Shown: piece by piece, positions 11,158 to 21,810 of the stretch
Numbering within the stretch: the first letter of the stretch is position 1
Layout: each line of letters begins with the position of its first letter
Assembly (NCBI GenBank): GCA_030686995.1
Contig: CM060708.1
Span: 257,456,544 to 257,520,543, forward strand
Source: Artemisia argyi
Lineage: Eukaryota; Streptophyta; Magnoliopsida; Asterales; Asteraceae
Length of the DNA: 64,000 bases
Direction of reading: 5' to 3'
Position numbers and translations under genes: made by a program
The notes under the pieces: generated by a model
Databases searched by the model: none
What the model was told of the DNA's origin: nothing
What the model saw: only the letters and a program-made list of their open reading frames with translations

Positions 11158-11416
11158 AAAATGTAACAATGTTAGGAATTATAAAAATGTCATTTATGAG
11201 ATTGAACGATCATACACGCATAAATGTTGTGTAATCTATGATGACAAGCGACGGTGTGTTGCTGAGATTAAGCGCAAGGAAGCTAAAACAGGAGTTTCAC
11301 TTGGGGGAGATGTTTTTCATCTGGTTGTACAACCTCTAATTGATTGCAACGTCGCTATGGCCTTGGTGATTGTGTTAGATCAAATGTTCGGTTCCTCTAG
11401 ACATTTTCTTACTTAG
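11158..11416 (+). pseudogene. LURP-one-related pseudogene, exon 2 fragment
   Basis: This is a near copy of 51745-52004 in the intact LOR gene. The frame stays open to TAG and includes SLGGDVFHLVVQPLID and the C-terminal MFGSS. Exon 1, the intron and the first part of exon 2 are absent: the homology jumps from the far 5' flank straight into exon 2. Without a start or promoter it is a deletion-derived pseudogene. A few substitutions separate it from the intact gene (R to C in LIDRN, V to D in LVQMF). Confidence 0.88.
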
Positions 11417-11475
11417 AGGTCAACTAAACAACTAACCCAAACAGTAGCTAGAGAAGAAAAGGGATAAGTTACAAC
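11417..11475. other. Short LOR 3' flank with target site of the hAT element
   Basis: Ends in GTTACAAC (11468-11475), repeated at 12586-12593 on the other side of the insertion. Confidence 0.8.
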
Positions 11476-12585
11476 CAGGGCCGGTCTTGAGACTTTTGCA
11501 ACCCTGGGCGAGAAGATATAAAAATGCTCCTATCTAAATCAATAAAGCTTAATTGTTTAAAAATGTATTATACTTAACACTTTTTGTAGTTTTGTGTACC
11601 ATTGTCCGAATCTGATTATTTCGTGCACATTATTTCAAATTTTGATTATTGTGTATATTGATTGATATATTCTGGAAATATTGACGGAGCCAGGAATTCG
11701 TGTTAAAGGGGGCCGTAAGTACTTTATCTAATAACATACAATACATAAATTGGTTACTGTTGTGGTTTGAATGGTTCAAATTTAGATACTTAAGTTAGCG
11801 TATATATACTTCGATCATCAATAAGATACCAACATGTTATCAAATACACAGATTCGACATAAACACCATAAATTAATACTCCGTAGATATCAAGCTTTGG
11901 TAAACTTTTATACTATTTTTTCTTTCTAAATTTCTCTATCATATTTAAAATAAAAAAGTAAAAAAGAAATACACTGTATTATAAAACATGAGATTTTATT
12001 AACGTAATTTTCACTAAAACCAATACAAGCTAAAATATAAAACTTTTGTCCAATGAAGTTTATATGCACAAACCCATACAATTTAACTCATTGTGCAATA
12101 TTCGTATGATCTACATTTGATATATAATCAAATTAATTGATTATGAATGTGCAGAACTTCAAATATACGTAGTATGTTTTACGGAAACTATAGAATGGTA
12201 ATATCAAAATGGAATAAACTTGTAATAGAAAATAGAAAAGAAAAAAGAAAGTAATTAAATTAAATTAATTTCCCTAAGTAAGTACCCGACAAAATAGTAC
12301 TGCTAGTAGCATGTTTTTACTCAATAACTCACGTGACAAAAGTCATCATCCTCCTCTCACTCTCTCTTTTGTTACCGGAGACTGGAATATTTTTTTTCCG
12401 GCAAAACATTTTTTTCCGGCAAAATCGTTTTTTAAAACTTGTTCAACATGTTAATTATCCATTTTATCATCACAACACTATCTTCATCATGTAGAACTGA
12501 TTCAGAACACCAAAAAATTGATGCCCCCTAGTTGCTTGATGCCCTGGGCCGTCGCCCGTGCTGCCCATAGCCAGGGTCGGCCCTG
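11476..12585. mobile_element. Non-autonomous hAT-type transposon
   Basis: 1110 bp bounded by CAGGGCCGGTC on the left and GGTCGGCCCTG on the right, an inverted repeat with one mismatch. It is flanked by a perfect 8-bp target duplication, GTTACAAC. It interrupts sequence contiguous in the intact LOR locus near 52020. It has no ORF of note and so no transposase; it would need one supplied elsewhere. Confidence 0.9.
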
Positions 12586-12593
12586 GTTACAAC

Positions 12594-12776
12594 CCTGTGA
12601 ATTGAAATAAGTGGAGAAAACGTTTACAATTATTCATGTTGAATTTTAGGGCTCGAAATCACCTTTTAGGTACAGAAGAGCCAAAATATAAGCTTGTGTA
12701 TCCCGCATTCATTATTGTAATAAGGAGCTGTCATTAAAATGTGAGTTATGCATATCATGTCAACATAGAACAACGA
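12594..12776 (+). repeat. Duplicate of the LOR 3' flank
   Basis: Aligns with 52015-52187 (GTGGAGAAAACGTTTACAAT, then the GAGCTGTCATTAA region). It ends at CATATCATGTCAACAT, the point at which the intact locus carries a 27-bp LINE tail insertion that this copy lacks. Confidence 0.88.
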
Positions 12777-12879
12777 AGTGCAACAACGAGACCATAACTT
12801 CCACTCTAAGGATGAGTAAATTTCATGTGATATGTTCATATTTTGTCTACATCATTTAGATATACTATTCAATAATGTT
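12777..12879. other. Unassigned stretch
   Basis: No gene or repeat recognised. Confidence 0.4.
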
Positions 12880-13027
12880 TATAACCAATAATTGATATGA
12901 ATTAAAAGAAAAAAAAATGTAAAGTAGCAAGTAGAGTATTATTATTGAATGTCTTTTTGTGATTACATGTGTATTTATAGTGATAACATAGCTTATCGAA
13001 AAAGTAATCCTAACATATCATTTAACA
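12880..13027 (-). repeat. Probable 3' LTR piece of the Copia E relic
   Basis: On the minus strand it starts TGTTAAATGATATG after a purine-rich GAGGAG, as an LTR after its polypurine tract, and contains CACTATAAATACAC, a TATA box. The other end of the LTR could not be placed, so the left limit is approximate. Confidence 0.5.
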
Positions 13028-13632
13028 CTCCTCGTTAGTTAAAACAGGAGGTTTCTTGACATACAAACTTGATAAAATGTTGGGAGGGTATGTGAGATAG
13101 GGCACGCGCGCACGCGTGGGTGGGGGGGGGGGGACACTCAAACTGGTACGAAACTTTTCAGATGATCCCTTAGTAAAGATAGGAGCATACTAATCACGCG
13201 ATGACACATAAAGAACACAAACCCGACCCGCAATAACCATGTCACGACCAATATGAAGATCAATCTTTATATGCTTCGTCTGCTGATGATGCACATGTTT
13301 ACCAGTCAAGTAAATGACATTGACGTTATGGCAAACAATAATGGGGAATGTAATTCCCGAAGTAGATTGCGAATCAAAGTAGTCTCAAATACAACATTAG
13401 CAACTGTATTCAGACTCAACACTCGATCGAGATATGGTGTGCTAACGCTTAGAAAACCAAGAAAGAAGATTATTACCTAAAAATACATAGTAACACGAAG
13501 TAAATAGTAGAGTAAATGGGGTACCTGCCCAATCAACATCAAAATATACAATAAGAGAACCAGTAGAGGAAGCAAATAATTGTAACCCAACTCCAAAGTA
13601 CTGTGAACATACAGAGAATGCACTTGAATGAT
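13028..13632 (-). pseudogene. Copia E relic: RNase H region
   Basis: The minus strand reads HHQQTKHIKIDLHIGRD near 13280-13200, the C-terminal RNase H signature of Copia pol. Further upstream on that strand are remnants of the SLIVYFDVDWAG and FLGNNLLSW blocks. Stops and frame changes break it. It is clearly related to the relic at 9410-10080 (shared run CAATAATGGGGAATGTAATT). The insertion at 13633 cuts it off from its gag. Confidence 0.7.
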
Positions 13633-14602
13633 TATATTAATATCAACGTATTACAAATTACAAGTACAATTCTCTCACAACTGGAGTGAAACAGGCTTCA
13701 TCCAGTGAGATACAAATGCAACATACACTACAATCTAGTCATATCCAATATATGATACTATGCTAATCTATATCAGACATACTAGTCCATACATCAGACA
13801 ACTCAATCTTATTCCAAGTTAATCAAGGCTGCACTTTAACATAAACCATGCCAGCTTTGAGTATGCATTCACCAATTAAAGCACCTACTATCTAGCTACA
13901 TTTCCACATCATCTCCCCATCAAAGCCATCAACCAGCACCCACAATAGCTAAGACAGGGCATATGTGTGGCTTCACTAGGAACCCTTACCATTCCATAGA
14001 GGGGCTCTGCCAAACAGCCTACATTTCCCTCTCTAGAAGGGCTTCAGCTGTTTAGGAACACTCTCTCTCAACGATGACCAACCATTCCTCCTATGCCAAT
14101 GTATTGAGTAGACCAAGCAGGTTCATCTTTCACTCCTCGCTATTCCACTCATCATACATTTAGCCTGCCAAACCATATACCCTTCACAATAGGTTGTTCT
14201 ACTTTATGGTACATTCAAAGGAATTAGACCTCTCACTTTAGCATCAAAGCCTACCATAGTTTCCTCCCAAGGCCCAACTGGGTAGGAGAATAATGAATCA
14301 GTGAGTACAGTCACACCCAATGAACTCCAAGATACAAGAAACAGACCTATTGTTATGGTTCCATGTAATATTACTTATTTGACTTTACTTGCACAAAGTC
14401 AAATAAGAAAGTAAAATTGTAGTAGACTCATGTCCAAACACTCCTGGAAGCTAGAGTAGTTGTCTTTGGCATTTCGAAGACTTATTTTGGTTTGTTGTTT
14501 ATCAAGCGTTGCTTGAGGTTAATGTGGTATTTTAGTCACTTTCAATTGTACTTAACTATTTGGTTTTAATATATTTTACCGGGGTAACCCTTTACCTAAA
14601 AA
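13633..14602 (+). mobile_element. Probable 5'-truncated LINE fragment
   Basis: This 970-bp stretch interrupts the Copia E relic relative to its relative at 9410-10080, about 240 bp of which is missing here. Its right end is TAACCCTTTACCTAAAAAAA, like the CCTTTACCCAAAA tails of other LINE insertions in the window. No RT motif was recognised and the target duplication is not clear. Confidence 0.45.
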
Positions 14603-15262
14603 AATAAATAGCCGAAGATGAGGGTGATGAGTTAGTTTTTGTTTTATCCGTGTATCCATTTCAATTCACTTTATTCAAACAATAACATATTTTTAGTGTT
14701 AGGAATGTTGGAAGAAGATTTGTATAACAAATAATTTTCTTATAACGACTGTGTAAACCATTTAGGGCATAAATTAATAGTTTTTTTCCTTAATTTTACC
14801 ACCCAAAATTTGGAAACGATCCGCCATAAATTGAATTTTAGAAAAATAGTCACTGATGGGGAAATTACCTAGTTTGATTGACCAGAGTTGGTTGGCATCT
14901 GCCGTGAAAAAGATCAAGCAAATGATCCCATAGATCTTTATCATTACCCAGTGTAGACACGATTTGATCTTGAACAGATTCGGAGAATGTGCCTAGGATC
15001 CACATCTTGATGAGATAACCGATCCTATCCCGATCCGGATCAATAGTAGATGTGCTAGATCAATCATCCTCAACATGCTTCTTGAGGCCAAGACTTCCAA
15101 GATGAATCTTGATAAACGAACTCCATGAATTGTAGTTCAACTTTTCAAGACTTAGTTTAACCGGGACATTATTTGAGATGCTTATGACTCCAAAAGTAAG
15201 AAGTTTATTAGAAGGGGATGGAGGAGGTGGAGTATGAGGAGCATTTTCATTAACGATAATGA
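14603..15262 (-). pseudogene. Copia E relic: gag region
   Basis: On the minus strand the 14870-15262 part reads KLNYNSWSSFIKIHLGSLGL, then WILGTFSESVQDQIVSTLG and DLWDHLLDLFH, the UBN2-type gag of Ty1/Copia elements. At least one in-frame stop lies after KKHVEDD. The 14603-14780 part matches the sequence left of 10080 in the other relic. Confidence 0.7.
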
Positions 15263-15569
15263 ACTATACGTGATACAAAAAGAAGAAAAACAAAAAAGTG
15301 TTTTGGAAGGGTACATGAGATAATAGACGTGAAATAGGGTGCACGCGGGCGGGGGAAGGTGGAGGGGGTGCTTTAACGAAAATTAGATATTGTTTATGAG
15401 AAGATTAGATGGCTACGATTACCGTGTTAGTTTAGTAAATTTTCTGCTTTGTTTTAATGATTCAAAACAATATATAGTTGCAACAGAGTATTCTAGATAC
15501 AAACTATAATGAGCTAGACCTATCTAAATGGACAAAGCCCAAATTGCTAAAATAATATATCAACTAATA
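15263..15569. other. Unassigned flank of Copia A
   Basis: No gene. A GC-rich run near 15345 (GCACGCGGGCGGGGG) resembles the run near 13105 next to the other part of Copia E. The last bases hold the GTTTT target site of Copia A (15570-15574). Confidence 0.5.
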
Positions 15570-15574
15570 GTTTT

Positions 15575-16665
15575 TGTTAATATAAATATCATCTAAAAAC
15601 GTTATTTATATTTTACGATCTTTGCTAAGTTTTATTAACGACAAAGTATAAACTTTAGTTTTTAGTAAATCACAACTTTAGTTTTAGTCTTGCATAACTA
15701 GACTTTACTTGCTACATTTACATTTTACATTAGACATAACATTTCATATTACTAAAAATAGAAAATGTAATATGACATCATAGCTTACATCATGTGCATT
15801 TATGGAAAGCTTACTAAATCTAGTAGTTGACTTTCCATAAATATCTCTTACACATTTAAATAGTCTCTTACTCAATCCATAGTGTGTTGAATTATAGAAA
15901 CATGATTTGACATTGCTTGATATGGAAAGATCTCTTACAAGCTTTGATTGTCAGACCCTGGCGGAACCCTGGGGGTACAAGGGCGGAACCCTTGTTTTAG
16001 TTCCGCCAGATCCACCAGTGGTCTGATGTGTTTGGCTATAAATACCAAAGCCACTTGCAAGAGATCTTCTCATCACTTCTCATTATAATTCACACATACA
16101 TACATTCCCATTGCAACTAACACCTTAACATTTCATTTTCATTTGTGAGATCTTTTGTAGCAAAGAAGATCACAAGTCCAGAACCAAAAGTTACAAGGTT
16201 CAACATAAACGTTGCAAGCCTTGTTAGATTAGTCTTGTGTAAACTTTTGAGGTTTATACATTCATTCATTGTGTGTTTTTAGTAAGTGATCGGTTTGTAT
16301 TTTAGGCCTTAAAATACATAGTGTGACAGGAATGGTTGTACCATTGTAAAAGAACTCGACATCTAGCTTTGTGTCGGCAATTGTGTGTAAGCGACGTGTA
16401 AGGTTTTCTCCGCCGGTTAAAGGAGCTTGTTGACTAGTGAAAGAAACTCTCGAGTTGGAGAACTCGAGGAGTGGAGTAGGGCAAGGAAAAAGAGTCCTTG
16501 TAGCCGAACCACGATAAACTATCGTGTTGTGGTTTGATTGTTTCTTTCTCTATCTTGCATATTACATATTGTCGTTTACACTATATCTTAATTACACGAA
16601 AAGTTTTATAAAGATAACTAAGTTAAAATCGGTAAACTATTCAACCCCCCTTCTAGTTTTCCACA
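15575..16665 (+). repeat. 5' LTR of Copia A
   Basis: 1091 bp, starting TGTTAATATAAATATC and ending TTTTCCACA. It matches 41351-42440 throughout and, in reverse complement, both LTRs of Copia B. Confidence 0.95.
15951..16044 (+). promoter_or_regulatory. LTR promoter of Copia A: GGCGGAACC palindromes and TATA
   Basis: The run has GGCGGAACC twice, GTTCCGCC once in the opposite sense, and outer arms TCAGACC and GGTCTGA, so it can fold. TATAAATA follows at 16037-16044. Copia B has the same layout at 40788-40880 on the minus strand. The cluster recurs inside both elements upstream of the accessory ORFs. Confidence 0.65.
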
Positions 16666-16680
16666 ATTGGCATCAAGAGC
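16666..16680 (+). other. Primer binding site of Copia A
   Basis: ATTGGCATCAAGAGC follows the LTR directly, a variant of the TGGTATCAGAGC site complementary to initiator tRNA-Met. Copia B has the same bases at 40121-40136. Confidence 0.75.
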
Positions 16681-16732
16681 TACGTTACTCAAGCTTTTAA
16701 AATTTATTGTGTTTTAAAACTTGAAATGATCC

Positions 16733-17047
16733 ATGGATTTTGAAAATTACAAAGAAGGGCAATCTATGCAAAGACAACCACTATTTGAACCAAATTGTTT
16801 CATATATTGGAAAAACCATTTTGAAACTTCGTGAAATCAAAAGATATAGACCTATGGTATATAATTATTGAAGGCGATAACATACCTAATTTTAAAGATG
16901 GTACAAATGGTAAAGATGAGGATAGCTCTTTTACCAAACACAATGAAGATCAAAAGAAACTAATTGCCAAAAATAATGAAGCAAAAATGATGCTTTACAA
17001 TGCTTTATCAAAGAAAGAATATGAAAGAGTCTTTATGTGTAAAACCG
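16733..17047 (+). pseudogene. Copia A gag, 5' fragment
   Basis: It reads MDFENYKEGQSMQRQPLFE, the start of gag as in Copia B (40081 leftward), then loses frame near 16830 through a one-base loss. A second open piece covers the SKDIDLWYIIIEGD block to CKTA. The homologous start codon of B (MKRSMDF) is lost here. The piece ends abruptly at 17047, where the truncated LTR of Ty3 element 2 begins. Confidence 0.85.
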
Positions 17048-17048
17048 C

Positions 17049-17403
17049 TTCTGGGTTTGACGCTGTCATGTGTATTCCATTTGCAGGCCGTCACCAAAAA
17101 TACTCTTGACGCCCTTCTCTTGACGCCTTCAGGTTTTCACTGGGTCATCATGGATTTTACTCCTGACGCCGTCACAATTTTCCTCTTGACGCCGTCAGGT
17201 ACTGTTCTCAGCATGGAAAATTAAGTCTTTGCCGTTTTCTTCAATTTTATGCTCCAAAAACGTCCAAAATGCTTCCTTTTCCAGAATTCACTCCCAAAGT
17301 ACCTAAAATCACAAAAGGAACGATTTAGGGCAATATTTGATCAAATAAATTCAATTCTGGGCTTAAATGACCCCCTAAAAACGGTTTATTTTTCGCCTCA
17401 TCA
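17049..17403 (-). repeat. 3' LTR of Ty3 element 2, deleted
   Basis: Begins inside the LTR at TCTGGGTTTGACGC, matching 22876 onward in the complete copy, and ends CGCCTCATCA. Confidence 0.9.
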
Positions 17404-18025
17404 TATACCCTTACACTTGAGATTTGCTTGTCCTCAAGCAAATGCGCTTTTATTCTAGTCAAAATACAAGTTAGGGGTCATTTAACACTAATATAAAAGT
17501 AATTACAACAAATAATCATTCCACTAAAGACCAAAGACAAGCACGGAGGTCATATACTAGCACCTCACAAATAGTGTTTAGATACTCACATCTCTCGGGT
17601 GTAATAAAGTAATATCACATTATGGAAATGGAAAAAACATCTCTCACTACCTGTCATAGCAAAATAGATTACCATAGGCTTGGGAAAAGATCAAACCTCC
17701 ACCACATGGCGTAAGCACCTAGGATAAACTATCAAAGAGGTCTTTTAAAGGGTTGTAACGTTAGGTGTAGGGATATGGAATACACGGTTTTGTTGGATAT
17801 AGGCAGTCTTTACGGGTGGCGAGTTAACAATCTTGGTTAATTACATGTACAATATGGCGTTGCTAAGCCAAGACTAGACTCGACTTAAGCTAATAAATGA
17901 AAATAACAAAAAACATAAAATGAACATAGAATGAAACGGGATGGTAGTCCGTATGTTTTTTCTCTTTTTTTTTTTCTATTTTTTTTTTCTTTTTCTTGAT
18001 TTTTTGATTTTTTATTTTTTATTTA

Positions 18026-18222
18026 CTCCCTCCGTCCCATTTAAAGTGTCCACAATGGAATCTTTGCATGTCCCATTTAAAGTGTCCACTTGTACCTTCT
18101 AACCAATAAGATGAGAGTTTAGTGGGTAAAAGTAATATTTGATTGGTGGAGAGTTTAGTTAGTGGAATCTCCTAAAACTTTGTGCATTATGAAAGTGGAC
18201 ACTTTAAATGGGACGGAGGTAG
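18026..18222. mobile_element. Stowaway-type MITE (Tc1/mariner)
   Basis: 197 bp with terminal repeats CTCCCTCCGTCCCATTTAAA and its near-perfect complement, flanked by TA at 18024-18025 and 18223-18224. It sits in the T-rich run of the Ty3 element; the equivalent site in element 1 (about 960-1060) is empty. CTCCCTCCGTCCC is a very common plant Stowaway terminus. Confidence 0.93.
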
Positions 18223-18289
18223 TATTTTTTTTTTTTTTTTTTTTTTTCATACAGTCTTATCCTACCATCCAAAATAATACATCATAGGG

Positions 18290-18635
18290 TAAGGGTGAGC
18301 AAACGGACCGGATGGACCGACAAAACCGACCGGACCGGACCGGACCGGACCGACCACATTCGGTCCGGTCCTCGGTCTAGTCTTTTTGGCTTGGTCGGTC
18401 CTCGGTCCGGTCGGTCCGGTCCGGTCCGGTCCGGACCGACCAAAAAACCGAAAAAATGTGCCAAAATATGTCTAATTGGACCGGACCGACCGAAGACCGG
18501 ACCGGACCAAACCGGACCGAGACCGGACCGACCACATTCGGTCCGGTCTCGGTCTATGGTTTTTCCGGTTCTCGGTCGGTCGGTCCGGTGGGTCCGGTCC
18601 GGTCCGGTCCGGTTTTCGGACCATGCTCACCCTTA
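18290..18635. mobile_element. Low-complexity TIR element with CGGACCG repeats, 8-bp TSD
   Basis: 346 bp with perfect 12-bp terminal inverted repeats TAAGGGTGAGCA and TGCTCACCCTTA. It is flanked by TCATAGGG at 18282-18289 and 18636-18643. The interior is almost only CGGAC/GTCCG repeats in both orientations, forming large imperfect palindromes. The homologous place in Ty3 element 1 (about 1090) is an empty site. An 8-bp duplication points to a hAT-type transposase. The long open frames through it come from the repeat and are not genes. Confidence 0.85.
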
Positions 18636-20445
18636 TCATAGGGAATGTAAATTCCCCTTACACTTGAATTTTTACATACTTTACAATAAACTAATCTAAT
18701 GACTCGAATTAAGAAAATCAAAACACTTGGAGTACTTTTAAGATTAACGCACATATGGGGGTAATAAAATGATGTTCTTCCCCATTACTCCATAACAATA
18801 GTACTTTACCTATGAGTCCCAATCGTCCCAAAACAATTTGTACAAGGATATGACTCGACTTAGCAACCATGTAATCAATTAGATAATTAACTAAGGGTTT
18901 AAACAAATAACAATAATGCACTAAAGATGAGTGCATACATGGAAGGCTAAGGCGATTTGGTTGTACATTTAAGTGGGGTGTAACAAATTTTTCCTTTAAG
19001 TAAGATGCTTAAAGTTAGAAACGAAAAGATAGGCTCGGAGGGGTGTACTAGGGGTTTCGTGTACTAAATATGAGTACAACGCTAAGGTGTGGGAAAAATT
19101 AGTTGACTTTACTAGCCAAGTAATATGACTTAAATGGTCAAGTAATTATGATATGGGTTTAACACAAGGGTGATCCTAATGCCTCTTATCATGTAGTAAA
19201 TCCTACTACACGAATGTAGTCTCACTAGCGGTCTCGAGATGCATCACTAACGCAAGTTCTAGAATCTAAATGCTACCGGTACACTCATAAGCACTAATAG
19301 TAAATGCTTTTCCTATCAAATCTAAAGGCGAACCTCACATATTTGGGTGGAAAATGTTTTTGAATGGTACGGTTTTGTGCTAGTCATACAATCTCCTATC
19401 CATGAGACGCTTGCTATGGCTAAAGTTTCACTCCTAAATGTTGTAAAAAAATTTAAATTTGGCGCTAAAATTACACTAACAAGTATTTCTCATAGTTTTA
19501 TTACACATCTACCATCAAACAAACAAACTCAAGCGAAAGTGTATCTGTAAGGTATCATCATTTTACCCTCCCCTTACACTTAGGATGAACATTGTTCCCA
19601 ATGTTCAAGTAAAGAATGTAAAAGTGAAATAAGTAAAAAGAATGAAATCAAATACTCCCCTGATTCGCTCGGTATGGATAATAAGGTGGCCAGGTTAGAT
19701 CTTCCTCCAAGAAAATGAACGATCAAAGCTTCCCTTCCAGAATATAAATTATCTTCTTGTCATACATAACCTGTAAAACCTGAGAAAACAGACAAGGCAA
19801 CCTCGCATAAAATCGGCGACAATCTGTATATGCTAACAAATCCCAGAAAACAAAATAAGATATAATGCTTGTGGAATGATGTTTGCAGATTTCCTGGAGA
19901 TTATAAAACTAATGATTCAACAAAAACTTTAAGACTTCGTTAGAAAAACAAAACTGGTAAAATTTTCAGAATTTTACACGTGACGCCGTCAAGAGTAAAC
20001 TCGTGACGCCGTCAGAAGTGATCTGCAGAAATTCTTATGTTAAGTTTCCGGAAAATTTCTGGAAAAAACTTTGTCCTATTTCCTGGAAAATCCTGCAAAA
20101 CATCATTATGACTCGATACAAGCATTTGACTCTAACAAATACGAATATACATGTTCACTTAATATTGTGGAGAATCATGATCGGTTTTTGTTTCTTAAAA
20201 ACATATTTGGGGTTTCCCCTTACACTTATCTTTTGTGAAATACCTTTGGATGGAGTTAAGACTAAGCCAAACAACAAAGTAAAGCATTTTCATCACTTTA
20301 GTTTGAAACATGATCTACCAACAATAAAAATAAAGCATGCATACGGAAGCAAATAACAATCAAAGAAAAATAGAAATCACACAAAACATAGGTTGCCTCC
20401 CAAGAAGCGCTTGTTTTTGTTCGAGTCACGAGCCTGACTCTATCC

Positions 20446-21645
20446 TTATTTCACGGATAAAGGTGAGGTTTTCCCTACACTTAGGATTAAGTGCGGGTGA
20501 TAGTAGCGATACACACCATCTCGGTGGAAGTATGCCACGTGAGTTAAGAGTGGTGGATGAATTATATGTTCAAAGGGCTGTGCTCCTATCATCATAACCT
20601 TACCTAATTCAATCGGGTTAATGGGTGGATTAAGATTTTCTCCTAGAAAGGGATCATTTTCTATCAACTTCGAAAGACTCCTAGTTGGGGATCCATCTTG
20701 ACCTAATAAACCCGGTTTAAACCCATAATGTTTCTTGTGATCAATCATAAATGGGTGGTGTAACCATGTAAGTTTATGTTCCACTCCTATATTTGCTTCC
20801 TCTCTACATGGCTTAAAGTCAACCACCTTTATCCTAAGACTACCCGGACTACATGGGTTGATGGGTGGGTCGGCTCCTCTTTTGTCTCCTAGATGTATAT
20901 CGAAGGATGGAAAGTTATGTGAAGATTGAGGTTCCGGTTCGTCAACACTAGGAAATTCCCTAGAACTAGGAGTCAGGTTATCACTACAAGTATTCAAACC
21001 TATATCCTCTAGTGGTGTTTGGTACAAGGGTTCTACCTCTATCGGGATTCCTAAAGTTTCTTCTACTTCTTTCGGGTAAGTCATGGGTGGTGTGTGTGCC
21101 TCAAATGATGGTAGGACTTGTAGGGTACTTGGTGGGCTTAGATTTTCAACTCTATCCTCCATCTTATCAAGATTACTAATGTGCTCAGCTTGTATTGTGG
21201 TGAAATCAAACCACTCCGTGCACCCAGTTATCTCATCTATACGCTTATCCCCAAACAATCTTCTTGCTTGTTCCCTTAAACTTGCTATCAATTGATCCGT
21301 AACAACGTTTGTTGGGTTGTCCATTTTTTTGGAAAGTATGGCACAATTCTCTATGGTTTCCCATGCTTCATCAACACTTAATCCCCAAAGGTCCCCATCT
21401 GCGGCATGTTCAATGTCCATTTTGGTATAGTGGTCGACACGATGGTAAAATATTTCAATTTGGGACCACTGAACGAAATTATGATGAGGGACTTTTTGGA
21501 GTAAATATTTAAAACGAGCCCATGCATCATAGATAGGTTCATCCTCATGTTGTTTAAACATCAAGATGTCATTTGGAGTGGGTGAATTTCGTGGTTGGTA
21601 GTATGGTGGATTCGCGTTCTCCATAATGGCTAACGGAATAGTCAA
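20446..21645 (-). CDS. Truncated gag fused to a conserved non-gag C-terminus, Ty3 element 2
   Basis: 399 residues. An ATG at 21645 is used by default; a second Met lies shortly after. Residues about 25-110 are a partial gag domain (LLQKVPHHNF, IEIFYHRVDHYTKMDIEHAA) with the first half of the domain missing. No zinc knuckle is seen. The rest is an acidic, proline-rich linker and a C-terminal block with KKHYGFKPGLLGQDG, FEHIIHPPLLTHVAYFH and GVYRYYHPHL. That block is absent from Ty3 element 1, and from memory it recurs in Asteraceae retroelement proteins of unknown function. The ORF is intact although the two elements share LTRs. It probably encodes a structural protein of a non-autonomous element. 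Confidence 0.7.
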   Translation of the reverse strand: MTIPLAIMENANPPYYQPRNSPTPNDILMFKQHEDEPIYDAWARFKYLLQKVPHHNFVQWSQIEIFYHRVDHYTKMDIEHAADGDLWGLSVDEAWETIENCAILSKKMDNPTNVVTDQLIASLREQARRLFGDKRIDEITGCTEWFDFTTIQAEHISNLDKMEDRVENLSPPSTLQVLPSFEAHTPPMTYPKEVEETLGIPIEVEPLYQTPLEDIGLNTCSDNLTPSSREFPSVDEPEPQSSHNFPSFDIHLGDKRGADPPINPCSPGSLRIKVVDFKPCREEANIGVEHKLTWLHHPFMIDHKKHYGFKPGLLGQDGSPTRSLSKLIENDPFLGENLNPPINPIELGKVMMIGAQPFEHIIHPPLLTHVAYFHRDGVYRYYHPHLILSVGKTSPLSVK

Positions 21646-21810
21646 TGGAAAGGTTTTTTACAAACAAAGACACAAAGAAAAGATAGACTAAAGAAGTCCT
21701 ATAAAAATAAAAATAAAAATCTCACTAAAAAGGATTCTAGTAAGTAGACCTAATAAAAAGAAATTCTAACCTAGACAATAACTATTCCCCGGGCTGCGGC
21801 GCCAAAAACT

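Larger units (their letters stand above)
17404..20445 (-). other. Non-coding 3' region of Ty3 element 2
   Basis: No gene. It parallels 421-2860 of Ty3 element 1 and has the same CCCTTACACTT motifs (about 17408, 18658, 19572 and 20217). Compared with element 1 it contains two extra insertions, the MITE at 18026 and the low-complexity TIR element at 18290. Confidence 0.75.

Noticed and set aside
18282..18754. Several long open frames in both strands rich in GPDRTGPDR-type repeats
   Set aside because: They are produced by the CGGACCG simple repeat inside a TIR element; open frames on both strands of a 15-bp-type periodic sequence are expected by chance.
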